DNA of 64,000 nt from Burkholderia sp. PAMC 26561 (GTDB taxonomy: Bacteria > Pseudomonadota > Gammaproteobacteria > Burkholderiales > Burkholderiaceae): positions 1,178,001 through 1,242,000 of the forward strand of contig NZ_CP014307.1 of NCBI RefSeq assembly GCF_001557535.2, in the 5' to 3' direction. Below are positions 44,751 to 54,056 of the stretch, piece after piece. The notes under the pieces are model-generated. The model made no database searches and was not told where the DNA came from. It was given only the letters and a program-made list of their open reading frames with translations. The position numbers were made by a program, and so were the translations under genes. Position 1 is the first letter of the stretch. Each line of letters starts with the position of its first letter.

Positions 44751-45920
44751 CTAGATCTTGCCCGCGTGTTGCGCGGTGACGGCGCGTTCTTCGTCGGTGG
44801 CAATGCGCGCGACCGGCGCGGGTTCATCGATCCACGCCGTCAACAGGGTCGAGGTCACCGCCAGGATCACCGGTCCGATGAACAACCCGACAATCCCGAA
44901 CGCGAACATGCCGCCGAGCACGCCGGAGAGGATCAGCAGCATCGACAGATTGACGCCGCGCTTGATCAGCATGGGCCGCAGAAAGTTGTCGAGCATGGCG
45001 ACCATGACCGACCACACGAGCAGCAGGATGGCGGCGAGTTGCGAGTCGTGCCAGAAGAGGTAAGCCACGCCGCCAAGCAAAGGCAGCAACGGCCCGATCT
45101 GCGCAAGACACAACATGAGCATCAACGCAGCCAGGATGCCGGCCGCGGGCACGCCCGCGATCCACAAGCCGATGCCGCCCAAGGTCGATTGCACGACCGC
45201 TGTCACGACGATGCCCAACGCCACCGCGCGAATTGCGAGTCCGGCGAGCTTGACTGCCGCAGCGCCGCGCTCGTTGGCAAGCCGCGTGGCAAAGCGTGTG
45301 ACGAACCGCGCCGCCTGGTCACCCTGGCTATAAAGAATGCCCGAGATGATGATGGTCACGAACATGTGGATCACGAACACGCCGACGATTGCCGCGTGGC
45401 CGAGCAGCCAGCGCGCGGCAATGGTCACATAGGGTTCGAGCCGCGCCAGGATGCCGCCCGGACCGGAGTCGGACAACGTCTGCCATTCATGCGCAACGCG
45501 ATCGCCCGCAAGCGGAATCTCGCTGATCCAGCCGGGCGGCGGCGGTAATGCGTAGTTCGGCAGGCTCTTGATGGCGGCCATGATCTCGCCGCCGTGCAGC
45601 GCGAGGGTCGAGATCGCTTTATAGAGCGGCAGAACGATCACGATCCCCAGGATAATGAGCATGATGGCGGTGGCGGCCCATCGGCGATCGCCGACGCGGC
45701 GCTGCACCGCGAGCATGACCGGCCAGGTCGCGACCACGATGGTCGTAGCCCAGATCAGGCCCGGAATGAATGGCCGAAGGATATAGAGGCTGCCGATCAT
45801 CAGTCCCGTCAGGATGACGATCACGAGCAGATGCCGCGCGATATCGACCGGCGGGCGCGGCTTTGCTTGTGGGTCCGCTTGTGGGTTCACTTGGTACTCC
45901 CGACTAGGATTTGCCAGCAT
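44751..45920 (-). CDS. AI-2E family transporter (PerM/YdiK type)
   Basis: The 389-residue membrane protein has about eight hydrophobic segments. It starts with a charged N-terminus, then LLVIVILTGLMIGSLYILRPF and further helices; the central hydrophilic part includes SLPNYALPPPPGW and a long amphipathic stretch. The conserved region GILAALMLMLCLAQIGPLLPL and DNFLRPMLIKRG is typical of the family. Members export diverse small molecules or ions; autoinducer-2 transport is proven for few. The hydrolase gene lies upstream by 6 bp and is likely in the same operon. The C-terminus is basic and short. Confidence 0.9.
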   Translation of the reverse strand: MLANPSREYQVNPQADPQAKPRPPVDIARHLLVIVILTGLMIGSLYILRPFIPGLIWATTIVVATWPVMLAVQRRVGDRRWAATAIMLIILGIVIVLPLYKAISTLALHGGEIMAAIKSLPNYALPPPPGWISEIPLAGDRVAHEWQTLSDSGPGGILARLEPYVTIAARWLLGHAAIVGVFVIHMFVTIIISGILYSQGDQAARFVTRFATRLANERGAAAVKLAGLAIRAVALGIVVTAVVQSTLGGIGLWIAGVPAAGILAALMLMLCLAQIGPLLPLLGGVAYLFWHDSQLAAILLLVWSVMVAMLDNFLRPMLIKRGVNLSMLLILSGVLGGMFAFGIVGLFIGPVILAVTSTLLTAWIDEPAPVARIATDEERAVTAQHAGKI

Positions 45921-45926
45921 TGTGCC

Positions 45927-46757
45927 TCAATGCCCTGGCAAGGCCTTCCCGGTAACGAACTCCGCGATCGTTGCATCGAGCGAATCGGAGCATTGCCTGT
46001 GCGGCGAGTGGCCGCCGGCGGGCAACTTTGCGAGCACGGCTTGGGGAGCGTGCAACGGAATGGCATCGATCTGCGCCATTGTTGCGTACTCGTCGTCCTT
46101 GGCTTGAGCCGCGAGAAGCGGGCACCTGATAGACGATAAAAGACGCGTGATATTCCAGTCCCTGAACGCGGGGCTCAGCCAGATATCGTTCCATCCGTAG
46201 AAGGCCGAGTCCACATCCGCGTGATACCGCGCCAGGCGGCTGCGCAAGTCGCCCTGCGTGTACTGAACTCTCGCCTGGCCGATCATCTCCACCGACATCG
46301 CTTCGACGAACACATGCGGCGCAATCGCAATAACGCCAGCCAGCGCGTCAGGAAACGCCGCCGCGTAGAGCAGGGCGATGGACCCGCCGTCGCTGTGTCC
46401 GATCACCCACATCCGGGCGCGCTCGGCGTGGCCTATGTCAAGAACATCGAGTAATGCCGGGAGCACGTCCTGTGCTTGCGCGTGCAGGAAATCAACCGGC
46501 CATTTCGTGCCGGCCTCGCGCGGCGTGGACGCGCCGTATCCGGGCCGCGAATACACCAGTCCGCGAAAGCCAAGTCGATCGCAAAGTGCCTGCGGCCAGT
46601 CCTTCCACATTGCAACCGAGCCGAGTCCCTCGTGCAGGAACACGGCGATGGAAGCATCGGTCAAGTTCGCGTTCAGCCATCGATATTCAATGCGCAGCGA
46701 ATTGCGACCGTTCTCCGCTGATAAGTCTGCGAAGGAAGGCGATACCAGTTGATCCAT
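45927..46757 (-). CDS. Alpha/beta hydrolase
   Basis: A soluble 276-residue alpha/beta hydrolase. The oxyanion-side HEGLGS lies near residue 42, the nucleophile elbow is GHSDGGS (Ser near 120), and the catalytic His is likely in PAGGHSPHRQ near 255. The catalytic acid is probably the Asp in KDDEYAT. No signal peptide is present. It is 6 bp upstream of the AI-2E-family gene in the same direction. The substrate is unknown; such enzymes include esterases and C-C hydrolases. Confidence 0.9.
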   Translation of the reverse strand: MDQLVSPSFADLSAENGRNSLRIEYRWLNANLTDASIAVFLHEGLGSVAMWKDWPQALCDRLGFRGLVYSRPGYGASTPREAGTKWPVDFLHAQAQDVLPALLDVLDIGHAERARMWVIGHSDGGSIALLYAAAFPDALAGVIAIAPHVFVEAMSVEMIGQARVQYTQGDLRSRLARYHADVDSAFYGWNDIWLSPAFRDWNITRLLSSIRCPLLAAQAKDDEYATMAQIDAIPLHAPQAVLAKLPAGGHSPHRQCSDSLDATIAEFVTGKALPGH

Positions 46758-46857
46758 GTTTGCGGCGGGTGAGTTAGATGTTCGCGCTTCTGGCGCGAAC
46801 GAGCGCGCCCATTAGCGTAGATAGGGCGCCGCGCTAAACCGGTTGCCCGTCTTTTGC

Positions 46858-47223
46858 CTAATCCGCCGGGCGTTTGTCGGCGAGCGCGCGCCTGCATTCG
46901 TCGAGCACGCGCAGAACGAGTTCCGACTGATAGTTCAGATCGTCGCTATCCAGGATTTCTTCGACCGCGTCGCGGGCCCAGTCGGCATCGACCAGTTCTG
47001 AATGCCGTTGCGCGAGATCTGCCGCGATCGCCGACAATTTGGCAATGGCGAGCCATTCCGCTTGCCGTTGATGCCTGTCGAGCCATTTATGAGCGGCTTG
47101 TACATGAAAGGCCGCGGTGGGCCAGGAACCGTTCAGGTAATACGCGCCGAGGCTCCCGCACGTGAGCCAGCAGAGCAATTCCACGCGGTCGTTAGGGCCG
47201 AGACTGTGGCGTACGTCGTTCAT
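46858..47223 (-). CDS. Helical hypothetical protein
   Basis: A 121-residue protein from the Met at 47223. The sequence MNDVRHSLGPNDRVELLCWL is followed by a helical repeat-like region (HVQAAHKWLDRHQRQAEW) and acidic C-terminal helices. No domain is recognised. The frame is open upstream to 47379, but the Met at 47223 starts the protein-like part. It is 100 bp upstream of the alpha/beta hydrolase, same direction, perhaps not co-transcribed. About 200 bp follow (47224-47421) with no gene. Confidence 0.55.
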   Translation of the reverse strand: MNDVRHSLGPNDRVELLCWLTCGSLGAYYLNGSWPTAAFHVQAAHKWLDRHQRQAEWLAIAKLSAIAADLAQRHSELVDADWARDAVEEILDSDDLNYQSELVLRVLDECRRALADKRPAD

Positions 47224-47421
47224 GGCATTGCTCACCAAGATGATTGATGTTTTCCGGAAGTTTTGATTCCGACAGGAAAACGATATCACGCCACAGTGCA
47301 ATGCGGAATCAGCCATTTGGGCGGTACGTGTGAGGCCCCGCAAAAGGCTGTGCTGCTGATGAGAGGCTGCGGTCGACACATGTTCCGATGTTACGTAACG
47401 ACATGCGGTGTTGCGCAGGCC

Positions 47422-47993
47422 TTAATGATGCATGACGAGGTGCGCAGGCGCTCCCTGACGAAACTCCGGAGTGGCCATCGCCGCGGTGATCTCGCCAAAC
47501 GATGACTGGAGCAGGTCGATTTTCTGGCGCAGATCATTTAGCCTGACGGCCGCGATGGTGGCCAGTTCGCGGACGTTGCGCAGCAGCTTTTCGCATAGCG
47601 CCGAGTACTGTGCCGCGACGATATCGAGCAGCGCGCGCGACGGCGCGCCGGGACATCGACGACTGCTTCCTGGGATTGGGCAATCCGCATGCGCTCGGTT
47701 GCCTGCGCGAAAACCTCTACAGGAGCGATAGCCGTGGTGATGGATGCGTCCACTTCGTCGAGCGCGGCGCGGAGGTCGAGCGCGCTTTCTTCCATGGACA
47801 CGGTCAGTCCGTGCACCTTTTTTGCCGTCATCCAGCCGCGCTCCACAAGCGTTTCACTGGCGCTGACGAGCGCGGCAGTAATCGCCGATACCGCCACCCG
47901 TTCTGTTTCGACACGATCCTTGAGCTCCGTGCACTCGGCAAGCACTTCGCTGAAGGCTGTCATTTGTAATTCGATCACTTGGATGGTTGGCAT
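47422..47993 (-). pseudogene. Frameshifted gene for a helical protein
   Basis: The first frame gives MPTIQVIELQMTAFSEVLAE and long helices up to about residue 115 (SQEAVVDVP). In a CG-repeat near 47,640 the reading frame then changes; the -2 frame continues convincingly as ALLDIVAAQYSALCEKLLRN and VRLNDLRQKIDLLQSSFGE and ends at 47422. A 2-nt gain in the repeat explains the break. About 190 residues when repaired. The coiled-coil character recalls phasin-like proteins, but I cannot name it. It could be a slippage-regulated gene or simply broken. Confidence 0.6.
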
Positions 47994-49074
47994 GTGGCAA
48001 TCAAAAATAGGGCGGCGGAAAATCGAAAATAACGCACGAACTATGCCAATTGACGGGCGGAGTGCAGATTAAAAAAATGCCTTGTTTATATTGCTTTAGG
48101 CCGACTGTCTTAAATGGCGAATTGCGATTGTCAGTCTGAGGCTCCGTGTGAATAACTGTAAAGTAAAGCTGTTACCCCAAGGCAAAATTTGTATAAATTT
48201 GACAATTTTTCAATATGCCGGGTTAAACCATAGAAACTGAAATTATCAGCGGTCTAGTTTCGTTGAGGCTATGCAAGCTATTGAATGTAGAGTGATTTAT
48301 CGTAAATGCTCAATCCTCGACTTGGCAATAACGCCGATAGCGTTTTGTTTGCGATTTGTAGGGTTTTCGATGTCGAACGCGCCCCGGAATTCCCTGCCTG
48401 CCGCTTTTGAACATGCGCAAATTCCCTGCTGCCAGTGCCCCGACCGAACTTTGGTGGTTTGCTGAAATCGCTTCGTCTCACTCGTGTTGACTGTTGCGCC
48501 ACAGGCCGTCACACGTTTCTTCACACCTTTAAAATTCTGGGTTATCTGAGATTGAGGCGATTTCGAAACTGTGTCTCAAAAGTGTTCGGTCTAGACGTGT
48601 TTAATAGATAGACAAAAATAAGACTTTGAGTAGGTAATTAGGGACTAGCGGTTTGATGAATTCGACTCGCGCCACCGATTCTCAAGTTTGGAACTGGGCT
48701 GTGGACATCTGGTGAAGTGCGGCGGGAATGAAATCATTTTTCAAACGGCATCACCGTGTCGCGCGAGACCACCCGTAACTGTTTCCTGTGAGTATGAGGC
48801 CGCAGCCTGAGGGCAGGCCGTTATCTCTCTCGCGTTATTTGCGCTTGCGCTGCGTGCGGATCGCAAGGACACGGCAATTTTCCGAACGCCCACGCGAAAC
48901 AAGACAATTTGCGAAATGAACCTTGCTGAGGTTTAATTTGTGTTGCCGCTGGCTTTTATCGCGGCACCTAAAGGAGCAAGACATCTTCCATACACACCTT
49001 CCCCGGATAACGCCTTGACGCCGCGGCTGCGAAGCATCTGGCGTCTCGCCTTGTTGTTCGTTCGTGAGAGCCGG
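47994..49074. other. 1.1-kb AT-richer gap
   Basis: This is the longest empty stretch in the conserved half. It is AT-rich between 48,100 and 48,300 and shows TTGACA-like and TAAA-rich boxes but no matched promoter pair. Short frames on both strands lack ribosome sites. An sRNA or an older deletion scar is possible. Part of 48,940-49,074 may instead belong to the following gene if it starts earlier. Confidence 0.4.
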
Positions 49075-50529
49075 ATGACGGACGCCGGCAAGTCCGAGCC
49101 GATCCACCGAGTCATGCGCTCGTTCACGGCCGGCATGCGCGCTCATGGCGCCACGAGTCTTTCCCAGCGCGCGCCATTGCTGCAAAACCTCTCAGGCGTG
49201 TTGAGCATGGCATCGGGCGTGCTCGAGCAGCATCCGGCATTGTCGGAAACGGCAGTGCGGGTTGCGCTGGCGGAACTCGATACGCTCAAGACGCCGTTGA
49301 AAGGCGCGGCATTGCGGCAGGCACTTGTTACAGCGTTGCCGCCCGGGCGTGCCGCTGCCTTGATCGAGGTGGAAGACGAACCCGAGCGCTGCGGAATTGC
49401 CGAGCAGACGCATCGCGCTTCGGTGCGGTTGAGTGAAACGAGCCTGGGCACCGCGAGATTGCCCGTCAGCGCCCGGCTCACGCTGATTCGTGCCGATACC
49501 CGCAAGGAGCTCGCGCAGGATCTCGACGTGGCGGGCGCGGCGGCGCGCCTGGCCGAACGCTTTTCCCGCGAGGTGCGCGCGCAGAACGTCGGCGCGCTGA
49601 TTGCACGTCTGGGCGATACCGTCAATGCAATGCTCGACCTTCGCCAACGCGCCGCCGATCAAAGTTTCCTGCGCTACCGGCTGCACGAGGTGAACAACGA
49701 CGTCCGTGTCGTCGTGCCCGAAGTGCTCTGGGATTTATGCAGCGATACCGCGCTTGTTACCCGATCAGTGCGTAGTGTGCCGTTATCGGACGTGGCTGCG
49801 TTGCGCGCTCACGGCATCGAACCGGTCGATCTGATCGCAACGTGGATCGAGGCGTTCTTCGAGATCGCGCTGGGCGAGGGCGTCTATCACGCCGGTCTTG
49901 AAGCGGCGGGGGCGGCGGTCAGCATCGAGCCGGATACGTTCGGCCGGCTGGTGCTCGATGGCGACTCGCCGCTCACTTTTTTCGCGGCCCATGAACGCAG
50001 TTTCCTGGTCACCGGATCAGATGCGCTTTTGCGAGGCGACCACAAGGCGGCGGCGCGCGAACACATGCGCCACGGCACGCCCTGCAAGCACGATGGGCAC
50101 GAAACCCAGCAGACGGTGCGGGTCGAGGCGACGTACCGGCGGGAGGCAGAGCGTTTTGCCGGCGATGCACCCCGCCACCGCACCGTCTCCGATCTGTTCA
50201 CGGCGCTCGGCAAGGGTCCCCTGGAACATGCTTTCGCCGACGCCCATACGGGCATTGCATCGCGGGCGGCATTGCTGGCGCGCTCGGCCCAGAGCATCGA
50301 GGAGATGGCGCAGCGGATTGCGCCGGATATCGATGTCTGGAAGATTGCCCGGCGCGTGATCGTGCGTCTGTCGCTTGATCAGTTCAGCTCGCACGGGGTC
50401 ATGGCGCAGGTCGTGAAGGAAGCGGTGCACTGGCCGCACGCATTGCCTCGCGTGCCAAATCTGCTTTCCGACTGGGTGGCGCGGCAGAGCCGGCGTGGCG
50501 TCAGGGCGCGTTCGGATCCGATCCGTTAG
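49075..50529 (+). CDS. Divergent UbiB/ABC1-like protein without kinase motifs
   Basis: From the Met at 49075 the protein has 484 residues; the frame is open back to 48940. The middle resembles UbiB/ABC1 atypical kinases: LRYRLHEVNNDVRVVVPEVLWDLC then SDVAALRAHGIEPVDL (quoted in parts), and the C-terminal helices SIEEMAQRIAPDIDVWKIARRV. In true UbiB the stretch H-A-D-x-H-P-G-N and a D-F-G follow; here they read YHAGLEAAGAA and LDGDSPLTFF, so the catalytic Asp and Asn are lost. The typical C-terminal membrane helices are also absent. It is probably a pseudokinase or a lipid-binding relative. It stands next to a small disordered stress-type protein. Confidence 0.65.
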   Translation: MTDAGKSEPIHRVMRSFTAGMRAHGATSLSQRAPLLQNLSGVLSMASGVLEQHPALSETAVRVALAELDTLKTPLKGAALRQALVTALPPGRAAALIEVEDEPERCGIAEQTHRASVRLSETSLGTARLPVSARLTLIRADTRKELAQDLDVAGAAARLAERFSREVRAQNVGALIARLGDTVNAMLDLRQRAADQSFLRYRLHEVNNDVRVVVPEVLWDLCSDTALVTRSVRSVPLSDVAALRAHGIEPVDLIATWIEAFFEIALGEGVYHAGLEAAGAAVSIEPDTFGRLVLDGDSPLTFFAAHERSFLVTGSDALLRGDHKAAAREHMRHGTPCKHDGHETQQTVRVEATYRREAERFAGDAPRHRTVSDLFTALGKGPLEHAFADAHTGIASRAALLARSAQSIEEMAQRIAPDIDVWKIARRVIVRLSLDQFSSHGVMAQVVKEAVHWPHALPRVPNLLSDWVARQSRRGVRARSDPIR

Positions 50530-50599
50530 GCAGCATCCTCGTCGCCGGGGAACGGGTGTTGCTGCCTTGGGTTCTGTACCCATCCAAAAGGAGCAGATC

Positions 50600-50827
50600 A
50601 TGAGCGCAACAACGAAGTCAGAACCCGGCGAACCTGATAACCGCGACCTGAAACAAAACCCGAAGCAAACCGCCGAAGTGCCGCTTGGCAGCGGTGACTC
50701 GCCCGAGCCGAGCGGAACGGGCGGTTTTGGCTCGCACAGCTCTGAGCCGGAAGGGGTATCGAAAGGGACGTCGAGGAAATCGAGCCTGCCTTCCACTGAT
50801 CGCGTGGACGGCAAACCCGAAAAGTAA
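50600..50827 (+). CDS. Small disordered protein
   Basis: A 75-residue hydrophilic protein with a strong AAAAGGAG ribosome site 8 nt before the ATG at 50600. Composition is Ser, Gly, Pro, Glu and Lys; no hydrophobic stretch. It follows the UbiB-like gene by 70 bp, same strand, so it may be co-transcribed. It resembles in composition the protein at 32567-32935. Its function is unknown; similar small proteins are often induced in stress or stationary phase (inference). Confidence 0.65.
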   Translation: MSATTKSEPGEPDNRDLKQNPKQTAEVPLGSGDSPEPSGTGGFGSHSSEPEGVSKGTSRKSSLPSTDRVDGKPEK

Positions 50828-50843
50828 ACCGCGGCGGCTGCTC

Positions 50844-51077
50844 TCAGGGCATGCCACCAAGCGAGGGCGAGATGATGCTTCCAGGCGGAAGGTCGTCCGC
50901 TTTTTCCTCATTCGCGGCGCGGGATGAAACCGGCGCGTGATTGGCGCTGCATGTATCGACGGATTCCTGGCCGATACAACGCAAGAAGGCGTCCGCGACT
51001 GTGCTATCCGAGAATGTATAGACAGTTGTCTCAACCAGCACTTCAGTGTCCGACAGCCGGTTTGCAGTAATGGTCAT
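50844..51077 (-). CDS. Small hypothetical protein
   Basis: A 77-residue protein starting MTITANRLSDTEVLVETTVY, with a strong GGAGGAA ribosome site just before the ATG. The first half is beta-rich, the second half disordered with many Ala, Asn and Glu. There is no signal peptide. It is convergent with the 75-residue gene and stands upstream of nothing on its own strand. No family recognised. Confidence 0.65.
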   Translation of the reverse strand: MTITANRLSDTEVLVETTVYTFSDSTVADAFLRCIGQESVDTCSANHAPVSSRAANEEKADDLPPGSIISPSLGGMP

Positions 51078-51155
51078 GATGTTCCTCCGAAAGTTTTTAC
51101 CTTCGGGAATTCAGCATCAACCGCGCCCGGCCTGCGCGTATGGAAAAAATGGGCG

Positions 51156-51189
51156 AAAAAAAACCGGCCACGCCTCGAGGCGCGGCCGG
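51156..51189 (-). terminator. Strong terminator of the CsbD-family gene
   Basis: CCGGCC and CGCCTC pair with GAGGCG and GGCCGG around almost no loop; the minus strand continues with T8. Confidence 0.85.
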
Positions 51190-51209
51190 ATTCCTCAACA
51201 CAGCTCAAA

Positions 51210-51464
51210 TTACCGCTGCCGCGCCCAGATCGCGCCGAGTACAAAACCGATCGCACCGGCGACCAGCACGCCGTTGATCGGCTGCGAAATGACCGCTTCG
51301 CGGACGTTGTCGAGCGTCTCGCCGTAATTGCGCTGAATCGTGCCGAGCGCTTGCCGCGCCTTGCCTTCAGCTTGCGTCGATGTATCGCCGGTAAGTCCGC
51401 CTACCGCATCCTGAACCTTGCCAACGACGGTTTGCGCCGCGCCTTCTACCTGATCCTGCACCAT
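51210..51464 (-). CDS. CsbD-family stress protein with C-terminal membrane helix
   Basis: An 84-residue protein from the ATG at 51464, chosen for the GGGAGG ribosome site and the family start MVQDQVEGAAQ. The repeat pattern VVGKVQDAVGGLTGD and AEGKARQALGTIQ is typical of CsbD. The C-terminal part (INGVLVAGAIGFVLGAIWARQR, quoted as GVLVAGAIGFVLGAIWA) is one membrane helix ending in Arg, as in inner-membrane YjbJ/ElaB-like proteins. Such proteins are induced by general stress. It ends in a strong terminator. It lies 96 bp from the response-regulator end. Confidence 0.88.
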   Translation of the reverse strand: MVQDQVEGAAQTVVGKVQDAVGGLTGDTSTQAEGKARQALGTIQRNYGETLDNVREAVISQPINGVLVAGAIGFVLGAIWARQR

Positions 51465-51559
51465 GGTGCCTCCCGTTCTAGTGAAGCGGTTTATCGAAGA
51501 ATCCGGCGTACCGGAAAACTCTTTTGAGCAGGGTTCGTGCCCAGGCACGGTGAAGCGGC

Positions 51560-51916
51560 TCAGGCCGGACCAATCAGGCGCGTCACGATTGCAATCAGCG
51601 AGTCAATGGACAGCGGCTTGCGATGAAACTCCAGCTTTGGGTGTGTCACTTCCGGTGTGCGCGCAGCGGCGCTCGAGAGTACGACAGGGATCTGCGCCAG
51701 GGTGTCGTCGGCCGCGAGCGCGTGGCACAGCGCAAGGCCGTCCATGATCGGCATCATCCAGTCGGTCACGATCAGGTCGGGCGGATTCGCACGCACCGAT
51801 TCCAGCGCCCGCAAGCCATTGGACGCAGTGCCGACCTCATAGCCTTCCATCTGCAGCACGAGCCGCCAGGTGGTGAGCAGGTCGAATTCATCGTCGACGA
51901 CGAGGATCTTTTTCAT
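51560..51916 (-). CDS. Single-domain response regulator
   Basis: A 118-residue receiver domain without an output domain. ILVVDDE gives the acidic pocket, D52 in IVTDWMMP is the phosphorylation site, the Ser-Ser of PVVLSSAA is the switch Ser/Thr position, and K in FHRKPLS completes the active site. It overlaps the KaiC-like gene by four bases, so the two are co-translated. Such receivers act by protein-protein contact, perhaps with the ATPase. No histidine kinase gene is nearby. Confidence 0.93.
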   Translation of the reverse strand: MKKILVVDDEFDLLTTWRLVLQMEGYEVGTASNGLRALESVRANPPDLIVTDWMMPIMDGLALCHALAADDTLAQIPVVLSSAAARTPEVTHPKLEFHRKPLSIDSLIAIVTRLIGPA

Positions 51917-53412
51917 GTCCGCGTGCCGGCGTCCTGTGCGGACAAGGTCGGCGGAATCGTGCCACGCGCTGATAAAAGCGTGGTCGTGCCGACGAACCCG
52001 TCGCTCAGGTGCAAGCCGTTTTCATCGATCAGAAAACGCCGGATCGAGGGATCGTGCGCCGCCTCGCGCTGCTTGACGATCGAGACGATCCGGTACAACG
52101 ATGTGGTCGTCTCGACATAGCGCAACAGCACGATGTTCTCCGTCATCGCCGACGCCCGAATGGACCCACCGTGCGTCATGTCGCCGTAAAGCGGGAGCTC
52201 CTCGGTCAGCAGCGTGGTGACGCTTTCCTGACGCAAACGGTGTGTAAGCGCGTTCAGGAACAGGCCAAAACGCTCGGTGCGGTTCGCGGAATCGTGGAAA
52301 CCTTCAATGCCGTCGACCACGAGCCGCGACGCGCCTACCCGTCTCACCACGGACAGCAGCTCGGCCGCGAGTTCATCGATTGCGAGTTCCACGGCCGGAC
52401 GCCATTCGATGATCAGGCGGCCATCGGCGACGGCCTCGGCAAGCTTGATCGACACCCCTTCCGCCTTCGCGATCAGGCGCTCCGGCGATTCATAGAAGCC
52501 GAAATAAACGCAGCGCTCGCCCCGGGCGGTGCCTGCTTCCAGAAATTTCAGCGATATCAGCGTCTTGCCGATTCCCGATGGCCCGATCAAGGTCGTGGTC
52601 GATCCCTTGACCACGCCGCCGCCGAGCATGGCATCAAAATCCGGCAGCGCGAACGCGAGCTTCGACTTCAGGTCGGGCGCGCTTTCGCGCAGTATTGAAC
52701 GGGCTTCCAGGCGGGGGAATGTGACGAGGCCATCGGCGGTGATCTTGAAGGAGTGCCGTCCCAGCAGGTGATCGCGGGCGCGCAGTTTGTGCACTTCGAT
52801 TTCCCGTGTGCGCCGCATGCCGGTCGCGAACCGGTTCAGTTCAACAAGGCCATCGACAAGCGTGTGTTCCGGATGCGGCTCGTTGCCTGACAGAGGCGCA
52901 AGGATCAGCGTGGTGCAGCCTGCCGCCGATACAAACGCGCTCAATTCGTGGATGAACTGCGACAGCTCGAGCTCGGTCGAGCTGAATTCACGCGCGCTGC
53001 GAAATCCATCGATAACCATGAAACGCGGCCGGTTCGTCTTGATGGTCGAGGCGATCAGCGCAAGAAAACCGCTGAGGCCGTCGCGCATCAACTCGTGATA
53101 ACCGGAGACGAAGAACATCTTGTCCGAAATGGCGTCGGCGTCATAGAACGACAGTGCTTTCAGATGCGACAGCAGCTTGGAATGCGATTCGGCGATCAGC
53201 GTGATGTAGAGCACCGTGTCGCCCTCGGCCACGCGATGAAACCCGATCTGCGTCGACAGGATGGTCTTGCCCGCGCCTGCCATGCCTTCTATCAGATACA
53301 AGCCGCCCTTGAGCAAACCGCCGCCAAGTATGTCGTCGAGTCCCGGCACGCCGGTGGTGACGGTGTTCGGATCGGAAACGGGCGGGGTCGAGGGGATTGC
53401 TTGATCTGTCAT
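51913..53412 (-). CDS. KaiC-like dual RecA-fold ATPase
   Basis: This 499-residue protein has two RecA/KaiC domains. The first has Walker A EGMAGAGKT (residues 42-50) and Glu-rich site residues; the second has Walker A LIGPSGIGKT near 273-282. Walker B-like stretches are RFMVIDGF and RLVVDGIEG. In clock bacteria KaiC forms hexamers that autophosphorylate; here KaiA and KaiB genes are absent. Together with the overlapping receiver it is likely a signalling or stress module, like other KaiC homologues in proteobacteria. Length is close to clock KaiC. Start at 53412 is the first Met. Confidence 0.92.
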   Translation of the reverse strand: MTDQAIPSTPPVSDPNTVTTGVPGLDDILGGGLLKGGLYLIEGMAGAGKTILSTQIGFHRVAEGDTVLYITLIAESHSKLLSHLKALSFYDADAISDKMFFVSGYHELMRDGLSGFLALIASTIKTNRPRFMVIDGFRSAREFSSTELELSQFIHELSAFVSAAGCTTLILAPLSGNEPHPEHTLVDGLVELNRFATGMRRTREIEVHKLRARDHLLGRHSFKITADGLVTFPRLEARSILRESAPDLKSKLAFALPDFDAMLGGGVVKGSTTTLIGPSGIGKTLISLKFLEAGTARGERCVYFGFYESPERLIAKAEGVSIKLAEAVADGRLIIEWRPAVELAIDELAAELLSVVRRVGASRLVVDGIEGFHDSANRTERFGLFLNALTHRLRQESVTTLLTEELPLYGDMTHGGSIRASAMTENIVLLRYVETTTSLYRIVSIVKQREAAHDPSIRRFLIDENGLHLSDGFVGTTTLLSARGTIPPTLSAQDAGTRT

Positions 53413-53777
53413 GAATATCTCGGGTGGAGTAGCCCGGCAAGGATGGCGCGTAAAGCGGGATTATCGCCGAGAAGACCCACTATGTCGGCATTTGTGAACT
53501 TCTTTGAAATCATTTCGATGCGGCGACGCTGTGACCAAGCCTATCCGCACGTTCCGCGCCCGGGGGCGAGAGCCGCCGCAGCGCCTCTGCAACCGATGTC
53601 TTGTGAGAGAAATTAAGAACTTGCTCATGGTCCGAAAAGCAGGCGAATGGTCTCATCTTGCTTTGCCGTACACGTGTTGCGTCGATCCCCGCACACGCGT
53701 TCGTTTCCAAGTTTCACGCCTGTTCGAGTCCGCAGTCCACTGGCCGTTCGCGCAGGCATCCGGCTGCGAGACCGCTC
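53413..53777. other. 365-bp intergenic region
   Basis: Divergent promoters for the KaiC-like gene and the small secreted protein are expected here. Short frames present have no ribosome site. No clear operator was found. Confidence 0.4.
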
Positions 53778-54056
53778 ATGTTCCAAATTACTGCTTTGTC
53801 CCGTTTCGTATTGATGGCCACAAGCCTGTTCGCCCTTGGCAGTCTGGCGCACGCCGAATCCCGCATGGCCGCGACGTCGGTCGATCCAGGTATCTACTCC
53901 GGCGCGCCGTTCGCGTACCGGTCGGATGGCGCGATCATGTCGGCCGTACCCGACCAGCCCGCTGATAACCGCATCTTCTCGCCGGTCAGCAACATGGGCG
54001 ATATGCATCCGCGCCAGCCCGGTCCGGATCATCCCCGATTGCGCCACGATCTCTAA
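53778..54056 (+). CDS. Small secreted hypothetical protein
   Basis: A 92-residue protein from the Met at 53778 with a clear signal peptide (FVLMATSLFALGSLAHAES, cleaved after AHA). The mature part of about 65 residues is polar and rich in Pro, Asp and Ser. No domain recognised. The frame is open upstream, but only the Met at 53778 gives a signal at the N-terminus. Probably periplasmic. Confidence 0.6.
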   Translation: MFQITALSRFVLMATSLFALGSLAHAESRMAATSVDPGIYSGAPFAYRSDGAIMSAVPDQPADNRIFSPVSNMGDMHPRQPGPDHPRLRHDL

